64,000 nucleotides of DNA. Origin: Oscillospiraceae bacterium (GTDB lineage Bacteria; Bacillota; Clostridia; Oscillospirales; Acutalibacteraceae). The notes under the pieces were generated by a model. The model was given only the letters and a program-made list of their open reading frames with translations, was not told the origin of the DNA and did no database searches. The stretch is taken from positions 21,001-85,000 of the forward strand of contig CP107220.1 of assembly GCA_025757685.1 (NCBI GenBank), given 5' to 3'. Positions 7,693 to 16,707 of the stretch are shown here, piece by piece; the first letter of the stretch is position 1; every line of letters starts with the position of its first letter. Made by a program: the position numbers and the translations under genes.

Positions 7693-7772
7693 TTGCACCT
7701 ATTTAAGAACAATTTGCGTTGACTTTATTGTATCTTTGTGCTATTCTAAGATTGCACCTGTATAGGTGCAAT
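7693..7772 (+). promoter_or_regulatory. Promoter and putative XRE operators of the 7814 gene
   Basis: TTGACT (7719-7724), 17 bases, TATTCT (7742-7747). A palindrome of 22 bases lies at 7751-7772 (ATTGCACCT / AGGTGCAAT arms) just downstream of the -10. The same TTGCACCT word recurs at 7693-7700, before the XRE start. Repeated words in both leaders suggest joint control by the XRE protein. Confidence 0.65.
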
Positions 7773-7813
7773 TATGCGGAACCAGAAAGAACAACAGAAA
7801 GAAGGAAATGCAA

Positions 7814-8962
7814 ATGAAAAGAAAAATCAGTATTCTTTTGGCGCTGATGATGGCCGTCTGTATGGTAGGCGCCGTGCAGATCACCGCCTATGCCGCCACT
7901 ACGGCCAAGAGCGTGTCGCTGTCTACCACCACTTACACCTACGACGGCAAGGTGAAGAAGCCTAAGGTGACCGCCAAGGACAAGAAGGGCAAAAAGATCG
8001 CCGCCAAGTATTACACGGTCAAGTACCCCTCCGGCAGAAAAAATGTGGGCACTTATACGGTTAAGGTCAAATTCAAGGGTAAGTACAAGGGCACTAAGAG
8101 CGCCAGCTTTAAGATCGTGCCCAAGGGGACTGCCGTCTCCTCTGTGTCCGCCGGTAAAAAGTCCTTTACCGTTAAGTGGAAGAAGCAGGCCACCCAAACC
8201 ACCGGCTATCAGGTGCAGTATGCAGAGAACAGAAGCTTCAAATCCGCCGGCAGCAAGACCGTAAGCAAGAATTCCACCACCTCGCTGAAAGTAAACGGCA
8301 AACCCATTAAAAAATACTATGTGCGGGTGCGCACCTATAAGAAAGTGGGCAAGACCAACTATTACAGCAGCTGGTCAAAGGCTTCCTCCGTCACCACCAA
8401 AACCGGGCTGAGCCTGAACGCCTACAAAATCACCCTCTTTAACGGTGAGGGTTACAAATTAAAGTGCACCGGCACGGATAAAAAGATCACCTGGCAGACC
8501 AGCGATCCTACCGTGGCGGTGGTGAACCGCTCCGGCGAGATCAGCGCCAACGGCTCCGGTCAGTGCACCATTACGGCCAAAACCGCAGACGACCGGATCA
8601 GCTGCAAAGTAACAGTGCCGGAGTATTACCCGGAGAATTACAATGTACCGGACTTTGGTGCGTACTTTAATGTGCCGCTGGTTGACTACGACAATAAAGG
8701 AGATGGCGATACAGTATTCTGTGTTTATTCTTATGATGCGGTGGTCAGTCAAAGCGCCGATTGGTTGAATGATTACTACGATATATTGCAGGATTATGGA
8801 TATGAATTCTATAGAGAAGACGATAAGCGGGATGAAGATGGCTTGTATTATTACTCGTTTATAAATGAGGACACAAATGATTTGGTTATGCTTGCGGTAG
8901 CATTTTACAATAACACACCCGATCATATTATCGTTACTTACATCAATACAACGAATTATTGA
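7814..8962 (+). CDS. Secreted multi-domain beta-sandwich protein (Fn3 plus Ig-like)
   Basis: 382 residues from ATG 7814, seven bases after GAAGGA. A signal peptide ends near AYAAT. Next is a small YDG-type repeat (TTYTYDGKVKKPKV... VGTYTVKVKFKGKYKG), then a fibronectin type III-like domain (SAGKKSFTVKWKK... YYVRVRTYKKVGKTNYYSSW), then a BIG2-like Ig domain (KITWQTSDPTVAVVNRSG ... CTITAKTADD). A C-terminal domain of about 110 acidic and Tyr-rich residues is unknown to me. No sortase signal or C-terminal helix is seen, so it may be released or bound to the wall. Codon use becomes more AT-rich after about 8690, hinting that the C-terminal domain has another origin. Confidence 0.85.
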   Translation: MKRKISILLALMMAVCMVGAVQITAYAATTAKSVSLSTTTYTYDGKVKKPKVTAKDKKGKKIAAKYYTVKYPSGRKNVGTYTVKVKFKGKYKGTKSASFKIVPKGTAVSSVSAGKKSFTVKWKKQATQTTGYQVQYAENRSFKSAGSKTVSKNSTTSLKVNGKPIKKYYVRVRTYKKVGKTNYYSSWSKASSVTTKTGLSLNAYKITLFNGEGYKLKCTGTDKKITWQTSDPTVAVVNRSGEISANGSGQCTITAKTADDRISCKVTVPEYYPENYNVPDFGAYFNVPLVDYDNKGDGDTVFCVYSYDAVVSQSADWLNDYYDILQDYGYEFYREDDKRDEDGLYYYSFINEDTNDLVMLAVAFYNNTPDHIIVTYINTTNY

Positions 8963-8974
8963 TTTTGCTGTTCC

Positions 8975-9016
8975 GAGCCCCTTTGCACAGCCGTGCAAGG
9001 GGGCTTTTCCTTTTTG
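8975..9016 (+). terminator. Terminator of the 7814 gene
   Basis: GCCCCTTTGCAC pairs with GTGCAAGGGGGC and is followed by TTTTCCTTTTT. Confidence 0.88.
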
Positions 9017-9114
9017 TGCAGTAGCCGTTTTTATTGCATTTTCAGCCGGGGTATGGTAGAGTTATAATAGGTATAAAAAATAGACAGACGGCGCGGGCCG
9101 GGAAGGGGAATGGT

Positions 9115-10002
9115 ATGAAAGGTATAATTTTGGCAGGGGGCAGCGGCACCCGGTTGTATCCGCTGACCCAGATCACCTCCAAGCAGCTGCTGCCGGTGTA
9201 TGATAAGCCTATGATCTACTATCCGCTGACCACGCTGATGTTGGCGGGGGTGCGGGATATTCTCATTATCAGCACGCCCCGGGATCTGCCCCGATTTCAG
9301 TCTCTCTTGGGGGACGGCGCCCGGTTCGGTCTGCGGCTCAGCTACAAGGAACAGCCCTCCCCGGATGGGCTGGCCCAGGCCTTTATCCTGGGTGCGGACT
9401 TTATTGGTGACGACTGCTGCTGTATGGTGCTGGGGGACAATATCTTTTACGGCGCCGGGCTGAGGCGGCTGCTGCAAAGCGCGGTAGAGAACGCAGAGCA
9501 AAATCATCGCGCCACCGTGTTCGGCTATCATGTAGAGGACCCGGGGCGCTTTGGCATTGTGGAGTTCGACCGGGAGAACCGGGTGGTGTCGCTGGAGGAG
9601 AAGCCGGCGGTGCCCAAGAGCAATTATGCGGTCACCGGGCTGTATTTCTATGACAATCGGTGCGTGGACTACGCCGAAGGACTGACCCCCTCCGCCCGGG
9701 GAGAGCTGGAAATCACCGATCTGAATCGGCTGTACTTACAGGCGGGGGATCTGGATGTAAAACTGCTGGGGCGGGGCTACGCCTGGCTGGATACCGGCAC
9801 CACGGACAGCCTGTTAGAGGCCGGCAACTTTGTGCGTACGATTCAGCACCAGCAGGGGGTGGAGATCTCCTCCCCGGAGGAAGTGGCCTATATTAACGGC
9901 TGGATCACCGCCGATGATTTGGCGGCAGCGGCCAAGACCTATGGCAAATCCGCATACGGCGCCTACTTGCAGGCGGTGGTGCGGGGCGAAATACAATACT
10001 GA
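9115..10002 (+). CDS. rmlA: Glucose-1-phosphate thymidylyltransferase RmlA
   Basis: This enzyme joins dTTP and glucose 1-phosphate to make dTDP-glucose, the first step to dTDP-L-rhamnose. The 295-residue length is normal for the family. The nucleotide-binding loop [11 protein letters not shown] is at residues 9-19, followed by [17 protein letters not shown], and later GDNIFYG and [20 protein letters not shown]. The start is ATG 9115, where the RmlA homology begins; the longer frame has an unrelated N terminus. It heads a tight operon rmlA-rmlB-rmlD-rmlC-GNAT with spacings of 9 bases or overlaps. Confidence 0.97.
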   Translation: MKGIILAGGSGTRLYPLTQITSKQLLPVYDKPMIYYPLTTLMLAGVRDILIISTPRDLPRFQSLLGDGARFGLRLSYKEQPSPDGLAQAFILGADFIGDDCCCMVLGDNIFYGAGLRRLLQSAVENAEQNHRATVFGYHVEDPGRFGIVEFDRENRVVSLEEKPAVPKSNYAVTGLYFYDNRCVDYAEGLTPSARGELEITDLNRLYLQAGDLDVKLLGRGYAWLDTGTTDSLLEAGNFVRTIQHQQGVEISSPEEVAYINGWITADDLAAAAKTYGKSAYGAYLQAVVRGEIQY

Positions 10003-10011
10003 GGTGCGAGG

Positions 10012-11040
10012 ATGACTGTACTTGTGACCGGCGGTGCCGGGTTTATCGGTGCCAACTTTATATTTTACCAACTGACCCACCACCCGGAGGATCGGGTGGT
10101 CTGCCTGGACAAGCTGACCTATGCGGGCAATTTGGAGACCCTGGCGGATGTGATGGAGAACCCCAACTTCCGCTTTGTGCAGGGGGATATTGCCGATGCG
10201 CAGGCGGTGGAGCGCCTGTTTTTGCAGGAGAAACCGGATTATGTAGTAAACTTTGCGGCGGAGAGCCATGTGGACCGCTCCATTACCCAGCCGGATCTGT
10301 TCTTAAAGACCAATGTGCTGGGCACCGGGGTATTGCTGGACGCCTGCCGCCGTCACGGAGTCACCCGGTATCACCAGGTGTCCACCGATGAGGTGTACGG
10401 CGATCTGCCCCTGGATCGGCCGGATCTGTTCTTTACGGAAGAAACGCCCATCCACACCTCCAGCCCCTATTCTGCCTCCAAGGCGGGGGCGGATCTGCTG
10501 GTGCTGGCCTACGCCCGCACCTACGGGTTGCCGGTCACGGTAAGCCGGTGCTCCAACAACTACGGCCCCTACCACTTCCCGGAGAAGTTGATTCCCTTAA
10601 TGATCACCCGGGCGCTGGCAGATCAAAGCCTGCCGGTGTACGGCACCGGCGAGAATGTGCGGGACTGGCTGTATGTGGAGGATCACTGCGCCGCCATTGA
10701 CCTGATTTTGCGCCGAGGCACGGCGGGAGAAGTGTATAACATCGGCGGGCATAATGAGCGCACCAACTTGCAGGTGGTGCAGGCGGTGCTGGCCGCTTTG
10801 GGCAAGCCGGAAAGTCTGATCACTTTCGTCACCGACCGGCCGGGTCACGATCGGCGTTATGCCATTGATCCTACGAAAATTCACCGAGAGCTGGGCTGGC
10901 AGCCGGAGACGGATTTTGACACCGGGCTGCGTCGCACGGTAGAGTGGTATCTGACCCACCGGGATTGGTGGAGCCACATTCTCAGCGGCGAATATCAAAA
11001 TTATTTTCAGGCCATGTACAGAGAGCGGTTAGGCGAATAA
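10012..11040 (+). CDS. rmlB: dTDP-glucose 4,6-dehydratase RmlB
   Basis: The enzyme converts dTDP-glucose to dTDP-4-keto-6-deoxyglucose with bound NAD. The 342-residue protein has the Rossmann loop TGGAGFIG near its start, the catalytic STDE segment (124-127) and the SDR pair Tyr153 and Lys157 in PYSASKAGADLL. The segment SRCSNNYGPYHFPEKLIPL is diagnostic for RmlB. It starts nine bases after rmlA with GAGG before the ATG, and ends directly against the rmlD start. Confidence 0.97.
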   Translation: MTVLVTGGAGFIGANFIFYQLTHHPEDRVVCLDKLTYAGNLETLADVMENPNFRFVQGDIADAQAVERLFLQEKPDYVVNFAAESHVDRSITQPDLFLKTNVLGTGVLLDACRRHGVTRYHQVSTDEVYGDLPLDRPDLFFTEETPIHTSSPYSASKAGADLLVLAYARTYGLPVTVSRCSNNYGPYHFPEKLIPLMITRALADQSLPVYGTGENVRDWLYVEDHCAAIDLILRRGTAGEVYNIGGHNERTNLQVVQAVLAALGKPESLITFVTDRPGHDRRYAIDPTKIHRELGWQPETDFDTGLRRTVEWYLTHRDWWSHILSGEYQNYFQAMYRERLGE

Positions 11041-11895
11041 ATGCGAATTTTAGTAACAGGGGGCAGCGGCCAGCTGGGTACGGATGTGGCACAGGCAGCC
11101 GCGGCCAAGGGTTGGCAGGTATGGGCCCCCGATCATACGGAACTGGATATTACCCACCCGGCGCAGGTGGAGTCTGCCATCGGCGACTACCGCCCGGACT
11201 GGGTGGTGCACTGCGCGGCCTACACGGCGGTGGATCGGGCAGAGACGGAAGAGAAAATTTGTATGGCTGTTAATGCAGCGGGCACGGAATATGTGGCTCA
11301 CGCCTGCGCGGCAGCAGGCTGCGGGCTGCTGTACCCGTCTACGGATTATGTGTTTGACGGCAGCGGCACGGTGCCCCATCCGGTGACGGAGCGCCCGGCG
11401 CCCCTGAATGTGTACGGTCGCAGCAAGCTGCTGGGCGAGCAGGCGGCGCAGGCGGTGCCCCGCCACGCCATCTTGCGGATCAGCTGGGTGTTTGGCCTGC
11501 ACGGCAACAATTTTGTAAAGACCATGCTGCGCCTGGCAGAGCGCCGTACCCGCCTGTCGGTAGTGGACGACCAGATCGGCTGCCCCACCTATACGGTGGA
11601 TTTGGCCCGGCTCATTTGCCAAATGGCAGAGCAAAACGCACAGGGTGTGTTCCACGCCGCCGGCAGCGGTCAACCGGTGAGCTGGTACGACTTTGCCCGG
11701 CGGATTTTTGACCTTGCCGGCAAAGAGATAGAATTGGAGCCGATCTCTACCGCAGCGTACCCCACGGCGGCTCGGCGACCGCTGAACAGCCGGCTGGATT
11801 GCAGCGCCTTGGCGGCAGCGGGCCTCACCCCCTTGCCGGAGTGGCAAGACGCACTGGCGCGGTATTTACAGGCATTGGAGGAAGAAAAGGTATGA
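11041..11895 (+). CDS. rmlD: dTDP-4-dehydrorhamnose reductase RmlD
   Basis: The last enzyme of dTDP-L-rhamnose synthesis; it reduces the 4-keto group with NAD(P)H. The 284 residues begin with the Rossmann motif LVTGGSGQLG. STDYVFDG near residue 100 and YGRSKLLGE with Tyr125 and Lys129 form the active site. The ATG lies immediately after the rmlB stop, and the stop overlaps the rmlC start (ATGA). Gene order A-B-D-C differs from the common A-C-B-D of many Gram-positives, but all four are present. Confidence 0.97.
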   Translation: MRILVTGGSGQLGTDVAQAAAAKGWQVWAPDHTELDITHPAQVESAIGDYRPDWVVHCAAYTAVDRAETEEKICMAVNAAGTEYVAHACAAAGCGLLYPSTDYVFDGSGTVPHPVTERPAPLNVYGRSKLLGEQAAQAVPRHAILRISWVFGLHGNNFVKTMLRLAERRTRLSVVDDQIGCPTYTVDLARLICQMAEQNAQGVFHAAGSGQPVSWYDFARRIFDLAGKEIELEPISTAAYPTAARRPLNSRLDCSALAAAGLTPLPEWQDALARYLQALEEEKV

Positions 11896-12437
11896 TCCAA
11901 ATGCAGGCACAGCAGAATGTGGGCGGCATTGCCGGGCTGGCAGTGCTCACCCCGACGGTGCACGGCGACGACCGTGGCTATTTTATGGAGACCTACAATC
12001 AGCGGGATATGGAGAGCCTGGGCTTTCATTATGATTTTGTCCAGGACAACCAGTCCGGCAGCACCTACGGCGTGCTGCGGGGGCTGCACCGCCAGCTGCG
12101 CTATCCCCAGACCAAGCTGGTGCGGGTGGTCAGCGGCACGGTATTTGATGTGGCGGTGGACCTGCGACCGGGCAGTGATACGTATTTGCGGTGGCACGGC
12201 GAGGTGCTCTCTGCGGAGAACAAAAAGCAGTTTTTGATCCCTGCCGGGTTTGCCCACGGTTTTTTGGTGCTGTCCCAGCGAGCGGAATTCTGCTACAAGG
12301 TAACGGACTTTTTTCACCCGGACGATGAGGGCGGCATTCCCTGGGACGATCCCAAGATCGGCGTGGAATGGCCCATTCCCCCGGGTATGACCTTGCAGCT
12401 AAGCGAAAAAGACAAGCATTGGGAGTATTTGAAGTAA
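11892..12437 (+). CDS. rmlC: dTDP-4-dehydrorhamnose 3,5-epimerase RmlC
   Basis: This epimerase acts before RmlD in the pathway. It has 181 residues from ATG 11892, which overlaps the rmlD stop. The cupin signature is intact: DDRGYFMETYNQRDM, VLRGLHRQ with the catalytic His67, VAVDLRPGSDTYLRW, and FLIPAGFAHGFLVLS. It ends with TAA overlapping the ATG of the next gene. Confidence 0.96.
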   Translation: MIQMQAQQNVGGIAGLAVLTPTVHGDDRGYFMETYNQRDMESLGFHYDFVQDNQSGSTYGVLRGLHRQLRYPQTKLVRVVSGTVFDVAVDLRPGSDTYLRWHGEVLSAENKKQFLIPAGFAHGFLVLSQRAEFCYKVTDFFHPDDEGGIPWDDPKIGVEWPIPPGMTLQLSEKDKHWEYLK

Positions 12438-12859
12438 TGGAATTTACCCACGCATTTTATGACGCTTTGCCCCCGGAGGCCGCGGCCATTCGCCAGGCGG
12501 TTTTTGTGGAGGAGCAGGGCTTTCAGGAGGAATTTGACGCCATTGACCGCCACGCCCTGCACCTGCTGCTGTTTGCAGACGGCCGGCCGGTGGGCACTTT
12601 GCGTGCCTTTACGGAGGACGGCGGCACCCGCTGGCATATTGGCCGGGTGGCGGTGATCCAGTCCGCCCGCCAGCTGCACTTAGGGCGGCGAATGATGGAC
12701 TTGGCAGAGGCGGAACTACGCCGCCGGGGCGCTGCGGGCATTGAGGTGTCTGCCCAGTGCCGGGTACAGCCTTTTTACGAAAAGTGCGGTTTTACCTCGG
12801 TGGGGGAGGTCTATCTGGACGAGTTTTGCCCCCACATTCGTATGGTTAAGGAACTGTAA
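12437..12859 (+). CDS. GNAT-family N-acetyltransferase
   Basis: A 140-residue single-domain acetyltransferase. The early IRQAVFVEEQGF is typical of the ElaA/YjcF-type branch. The acetyl-CoA-binding stretch is IGRVAVIQSARQLHLGRRMM, and VQPFYEKCGF is the usual fourth motif. It starts inside the rmlC stop (TAATG), so it is translated with the rhamnose operon. A role in sugar modification is possible but unproven; ElaA-type enzymes also sit in unrelated operons. Confidence 0.87.
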   Translation: MEFTHAFYDALPPEAAAIRQAVFVEEQGFQEEFDAIDRHALHLLLFADGRPVGTLRAFTEDGGTRWHIGRVAVIQSARQLHLGRRMMDLAEAELRRRGAAGIEVSAQCRVQPFYEKCGFTSVGEVYLDEFCPHIRMVKEL

Positions 12860-12872
12860 TAAAAAAAACAAC

Positions 12873-12901
12873 GCCGTCGGGCAATTACCGGCGGCTTTTT
12901 T
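12873..12901 (+). terminator. Terminator of the rhamnose operon
   Basis: GCCGTCGGG pairs imperfectly with CCGGCGGC and is followed by TTTTTT, just before the ribosome binding site of the next gene. Confidence 0.75.
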
Positions 12902-12913
12902 GAGGTGAACGGT

Positions 12914-14221
12914 ATGAAAAAGACACTTGCCCCTACCCCGCCTATGGGGTGGAACAGCTGGGACTGCTACGGCGCCGGCGTAACGGAGAAAGCATTGCGG
13001 GAGAACGCCCGCTTTATGGCGGCGCACCTGCTGCCCTATGGGTGGAACACCCTGGTGTGCGACATTCAGTGGTACGAGCCGCAGGCAAAGGGCAACGAGT
13101 ATAACAATTTTGCCCCGGTTTGTATGGACGACTATGGGCGTTTGTTACCGGCGGAGAACCGCTTTCCCAGCGCAGCCGGGGGCAAGGGCTTTGGCCCCAT
13201 TGCGGACTATTGCCATTCTCTGGGTCTGCGCTTTGGTATTCATATTATGCGGGGCATTCCCCGCCAGGCGGTGCATCGGGATACGCCGATTTTGGGCACG
13301 GATTTTACTGCCCGGGACGCAGCCCATCACTTCTCCGTCTGCGCCTGGAACACGGATATGTACGGTATGCGGGACAATGCCGCAGCCCAAGCGTACTATG
13401 ACTCCGTTTGTCGGTTGTACGCCGACTGGGGCGTGGATTTTATTAAGTGCGACGATATTTGCGTCACGGAATTTCGCAAGTGGGACGATCCGTATAACGC
13501 CCGGCACGAGATTGAAATGCTCCACCGCAGCTTGCAAAATAGCGGGCGGGAGGTAGTCTTATCCCTCTCTCCCGGCCCGGCGGATATTGCTCATTTGCCC
13601 CACCTGCGCCGCCACGCCCAAATGTGGCGTATGACCGGCGATTTTTGGGACCGGTGGGACAAGCTGCATGATATGTTTGACCGGTGCAAGACCTGGGAGG
13701 GCGTGCCCGGCCCCGGCTGCTGGCCGGATTGCGATATGCTGCCGGTGGGCCGCCTGTGCAAGGACGCTCCCTACCATGGTGCGCAGAATCGTATGAGCAA
13801 TTTTACTCCGGATGAGGTGCGCACCATGTTCACTTTGTGGGGCATTTTCCGCAGTCCGCTGTTTTTGGGCGGCGATCTGCCGGAGATGCCCGCCGATGTG
13901 CTGGCTATGTTGACCAATCAAGATTATCTGCAAATGCACGCTACCTCTTACGGCGCCCGGGAATTGCTGCGGCGAGAGACCAACGGCCGGGGCACCATTC
14001 AGTGGGTGGCCTGCGGCCGGGGCTGCAAGTACGCCGCCCTGTTTAATACCAAGGATTGCCCGGCCCGCCAAACCCTGGACCTGACCGCCCTGCACCTGCC
14101 GGATACCGCCTGTACCGTAACGGAGATTTGGTCCGGCGAACCGTTGGGTACCTTCAAAAACCGCTTCTCCGCCACCGTCCCCGCCCACGGCGCCCTCCTG
14201 CTTCGTGTAACGGCAGAATGA
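12914..14221 (+). CDS. GH27-family alpha-galactosidase-like enzyme
   Basis: A 435-residue protein with the GH27 opening PTPPMGWNSWDCYG, here the start of the fold itself. DFIKCDDIC (Asp180/181) carries the probable nucleophile and WRMTGDFWDRW (Asp243) the probable acid/base. A short beta-sandwich forms the C terminus. No signal peptide is present, so it acts in the cytoplasm on imported oligosaccharides. ATG 12914 is seven bases after GAGGTG; GTG 12905 lies inside that site. Family GH27 also contains alpha-N-acetylgalactosaminidases and isomalto-dextranases, so the exact sugar is open. Confidence 0.85.
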   Translation: MKKTLAPTPPMGWNSWDCYGAGVTEKALRENARFMAAHLLPYGWNTLVCDIQWYEPQAKGNEYNNFAPVCMDDYGRLLPAENRFPSAAGGKGFGPIADYCHSLGLRFGIHIMRGIPRQAVHRDTPILGTDFTARDAAHHFSVCAWNTDMYGMRDNAAAQAYYDSVCRLYADWGVDFIKCDDICVTEFRKWDDPYNARHEIEMLHRSLQNSGREVVLSLSPGPADIAHLPHLRRHAQMWRMTGDFWDRWDKLHDMFDRCKTWEGVPGPGCWPDCDMLPVGRLCKDAPYHGAQNRMSNFTPDEVRTMFTLWGIFRSPLFLGGDLPEMPADVLAMLTNQDYLQMHATSYGARELLRRETNGRGTIQWVACGRGCKYAALFNTKDCPARQTLDLTALHLPDTACTVTEIWSGEPLGTFKNRFSATVPAHGALLLRVTAE

Positions 14222-14244
14222 TGGTATAAAGTACGATATATATA

Positions 14245-14284
14245 AAGAACAGGAACGCATAGATCTGCGTTCCTGTTCTTTTAT
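14245..14284. terminator. Bidirectional terminator
   Basis: A long perfect stem, AAGAACAGGAACGCA with TGCGTTCCTGTTCTT, lies between the convergent GH27 and ABC-F genes, with T-runs on both strands. Confidence 0.88.
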
Positions 14285-14300
14285 GTTATGCGTTTTGCTG

Positions 14301-15908
14301 TTAATACTTCTTCAGCTGGTCCTCGTCAAAGTCTGCCAGAAATTCGTCGTAGGTGCCCTTGCGATCCAGCAGGGTATTGCCGCTGACCTCGATGATCCGG
14401 TCGGCAACGGTCTGCACAAACTGGTGGTCGTGGGAGGTAAAGAGAATGGTCTCCGGGTAGCGGATCAGGCCGTCGTTCAATGCGGTGATGGACTCCAGGT
14501 CCAGGTGGTTGGTGGGTTCGTCCAGCACCAGCACATTGGCGCCGGAGAGCATCATTTTGCACAGCATACACCGTACCCGCTCGCCGCCGGAAAGCACATT
14601 GGCTTTCTTTAACGCCTCGTCGCCGCTAAAAAGCATACGACCCAGCCAGGAGCGAATGTCCGTTTCCAGCGTTTGGGTGGTGTACTGGCGCAGCCAGTCG
14701 ATCAGGGTCAGGTCCACGCCGTCAAAGTAGGCGCTGTTGTCGCTGGGGAAGTAGCTTTGGGTGGTGGTTACGCCCCACTTGTATTCGCCCTCGTCCGGCT
14801 CCATCTCGCCCATAATGATCTTAAACAGGGTGGTCTTAGCCATGGCATCTGCGCCCACAAAGGCCACCTTCTCTCTGGGATGGATCACAAAGCTGATGTC
14901 GTCCAGCACCTTGCGGTCGCCGATGGTCTTGGTCAGGTGGTCCACTCGCAGCAGGTCGTTGCCGCACTCCCGATCCGGCTTAAAGTCCACAAAGGGGAAC
15001 CGGCGGGAGGACACGGGCATGTCGATCATCTCCAAAGCGTCCAGCTGCTTTTTACGGCTGGTGGCCTGCTTGCTCTTGGCCGCGTTGGCAGAGAAGCGGG
15101 CAATAAAGGCCTGGAGTTCCTTGATCTTCTGCTCGTTCTTCTTGTTCTGATCCCGAGCCTGGCGCTGTCGCATTTGGGTGTACTCGTACCAAAAGTCGTA
15201 GTTGCCTACATACATTTGAATTTTGCCAAAGTCCACATCGCAGATATGGGTGCAGACCTTATTTAAGAAGTGACGGTCATGGGACACCACGATTACCGTG
15301 TTTTCAAAATCCAGCAGGAAGTTTTCCAGCCAGCGAATGGCGGACAGATCTAGGTGGTTGGTAGGCTCGTCCAGCAGCAAAATGTCCGGATTGCCAAAGA
15401 GGGCCTGCGCCAGCAGCACTTTGACCTTTAAGTTGGCAGGCAGTTCCGCCATGGTCATATAGTGGTACTCGTCGGTAACACCCAGCTTGTTGAGCATAAA
15501 CTCCGCATCGCTCTCTGCGTTCCAGCCGTCCATATCGGCAAATTCCGCTTCCAGTTCCCCGGCGCGCACGCCATCCGCCTCGCTAAAGTCCGGCTTGGCG
15601 TACAGGGCGTCCTTTTCTTCCATAATTTCAATAAGACGGGGGTTGCCCATCAGCACGGTGCGCACCACCTGGTACTGGTCGTAGGCAAAGTGGTCCTGTT
15701 TGAGCACGCTGAGCCGCTCGCCGGGGGTGATGACCACCTCTCCCTTTTGGGGCTCCAGCTCGCCGTCCAGCACTTTTAAGAAAGTGGACTTGCCTGCGCC
15801 GTTGGCACCGATGATGCCGTAGCAGTTGCCCTTGGAGAAGGTCACATTGACCCGCTCAAACAGGGCGCGACCGCCAAACTGCACGGTTACATTATTGGCT
15901 TGAATCAT
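14301..15908 (-). CDS. ABC-F family ATPase (YkpA/YbiT-like)
   Basis: A soluble 535-residue protein with two ATP-binding cassettes and no membrane segment, as in the ribosome-acting ABC-F family. Cassette 1 has Walker A GANGAGKST and Walker B DILLLDEPTNHLD. Between the cassettes is the charged linker (QARDQNKKNEQKIKELQAF). Cassette 2 has signature LSGGERVRC and VLVLDEPTNHLD. Two motifs depart from consensus: the signature of cassette 1 reads LPANL where LSGGE is usual, and the Walker A of cassette 2 reads GADAMAKTT. Both belong to the same composite ATP site. Family members usually act in translation or antibiotic protection. Confidence 0.93.
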   Translation of the reverse strand: MIQANNVTVQFGGRALFERVNVTFSKGNCYGIIGANGAGKSTFLKVLDGELEPQKGEVVITPGERLSVLKQDHFAYDQYQVVRTVLMGNPRLIEIMEEKDALYAKPDFSEADGVRAGELEAEFADMDGWNAESDAEFMLNKLGVTDEYHYMTMAELPANLKVKVLLAQALFGNPDILLLDEPTNHLDLSAIRWLENFLLDFENTVIVVSHDRHFLNKVCTHICDVDFGKIQMYVGNYDFWYEYTQMRQRQARDQNKKNEQKIKELQAFIARFSANAAKSKQATSRKKQLDALEMIDMPVSSRRFPFVDFKPDRECGNDLLRVDHLTKTIGDRKVLDDISFVIHPREKVAFVGADAMAKTTLFKIIMGEMEPDEGEYKWGVTTTQSYFPSDNSAYFDGVDLTLIDWLRQYTTQTLETDIRSWLGRMLFSGDEALKKANVLSGGERVRCMLCKMMLSGANVLVLDEPTNHLDLESITALNDGLIRYPETILFTSHDHQFVQTVADRIIEVSGNTLLDRKGTYDEFLADFDEDQLKKY

Positions 15909-16015
15909 AGAGAAATCCTCCGTTACTGGCTTTGTTATCTATTGTATCTGAAAATCCGCAACTATTCTACACCACCCCCGGCCAAAATACAAGGAGAATT
16001 TGGCCCGGCGGCGTT

Positions 16016-16549
16016 TTATTGGCGCTTTTGCACAAAAAGGGGCGCCAGTCGGCCAAAGATCGGGCGATAAAACCCTTGATAGGCGGCAAAATCCAGTGCC
16101 TGCCCGCCGGGCGTGAGCACATCCAGTGCCACGCCGCACAGCCGTACCGGCAAGTTGCAGGGGAGAAAGCCGTTTTTGGCATAGAAATCCAGCCGCCGTT
16201 GCCGCTGCCTGGCGTTGGGTGCCGTATGATCCGGCGGCTCCACCTCCAGCACCACCTGCCGATTGGGATAACGCTGCTGCAAGGCGGGCAGCGCCCGGGA
16301 GCCAAGTCCCATAGAGCGGCAGTCCGGCTCCACGGCAAAGTAGTTGAGCAGGGCGTAGCCGGGGGCAAAGGTGACGATCATTAACCCGGTAAAGGCGCCG
16401 CCGGTGCGCAGCACCAAAATCTCCGCTTGCCCCTTTTTTTGCAGGGCGAAGAAGCGGGAGAGGGGCATACGCTCCGCTGCCGGGAACGCGCTGCGATACA
16501 GTGCCCGCAGCGCCGGGTATTCTTTTTTGCAGATAGGGGAGAGTTCCAT
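16016..16549 (-). CDS. GNAT-family N-acetyltransferase
   Basis: A 177-residue acetyltransferase. LNYFAVEPDCRSMGLGSRAL is the acetyl-CoA-binding region with the usual loop, and the later FYAKNGFLP is the fourth conserved segment. AGGAGG lies eight bases before ATG 16549. Its gene follows the ABC-F gene in opposite order on the same strand, separated by about 110 bases. The acceptor is unknown. Confidence 0.85.
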   Translation of the reverse strand: MELSPICKKEYPALRALYRSAFPAAERMPLSRFFALQKKGQAEILVLRTGGAFTGLMIVTFAPGYALLNYFAVEPDCRSMGLGSRALPALQQRYPNRQVVLEVEPPDHTAPNARQRQRRLDFYAKNGFLPCNLPVRLCGVALDVLTPGGQALDFAAYQGFYRPIFGRLAPLFVQKRQ

Positions 16550-16625
16550 TTCAGTTACCTCCTGTTTTGTACTATTCTAACGAAAACCGGGTGCGCCGTC
16601 AAGGCATATTTCGTAGGCGTTGCTG

Positions 16626-16654
16626 TTGATTTTGTGCCCTTTTGGGCGTATAAT
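16626..16654 (+). promoter_or_regulatory. Sigma-A promoter of rpe
   Basis: TTGATT (16626-16631), 17-base spacer, TATAAT (16649-16654), about 45 bases before the rpe ribosome binding site. Confidence 0.7.
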
Positions 16655-16707
16655 AAGAGCACGAACGCAAACCGGCAGTTTTGCCGTTACCGAGAGGGGA
16701 ATTCTGT

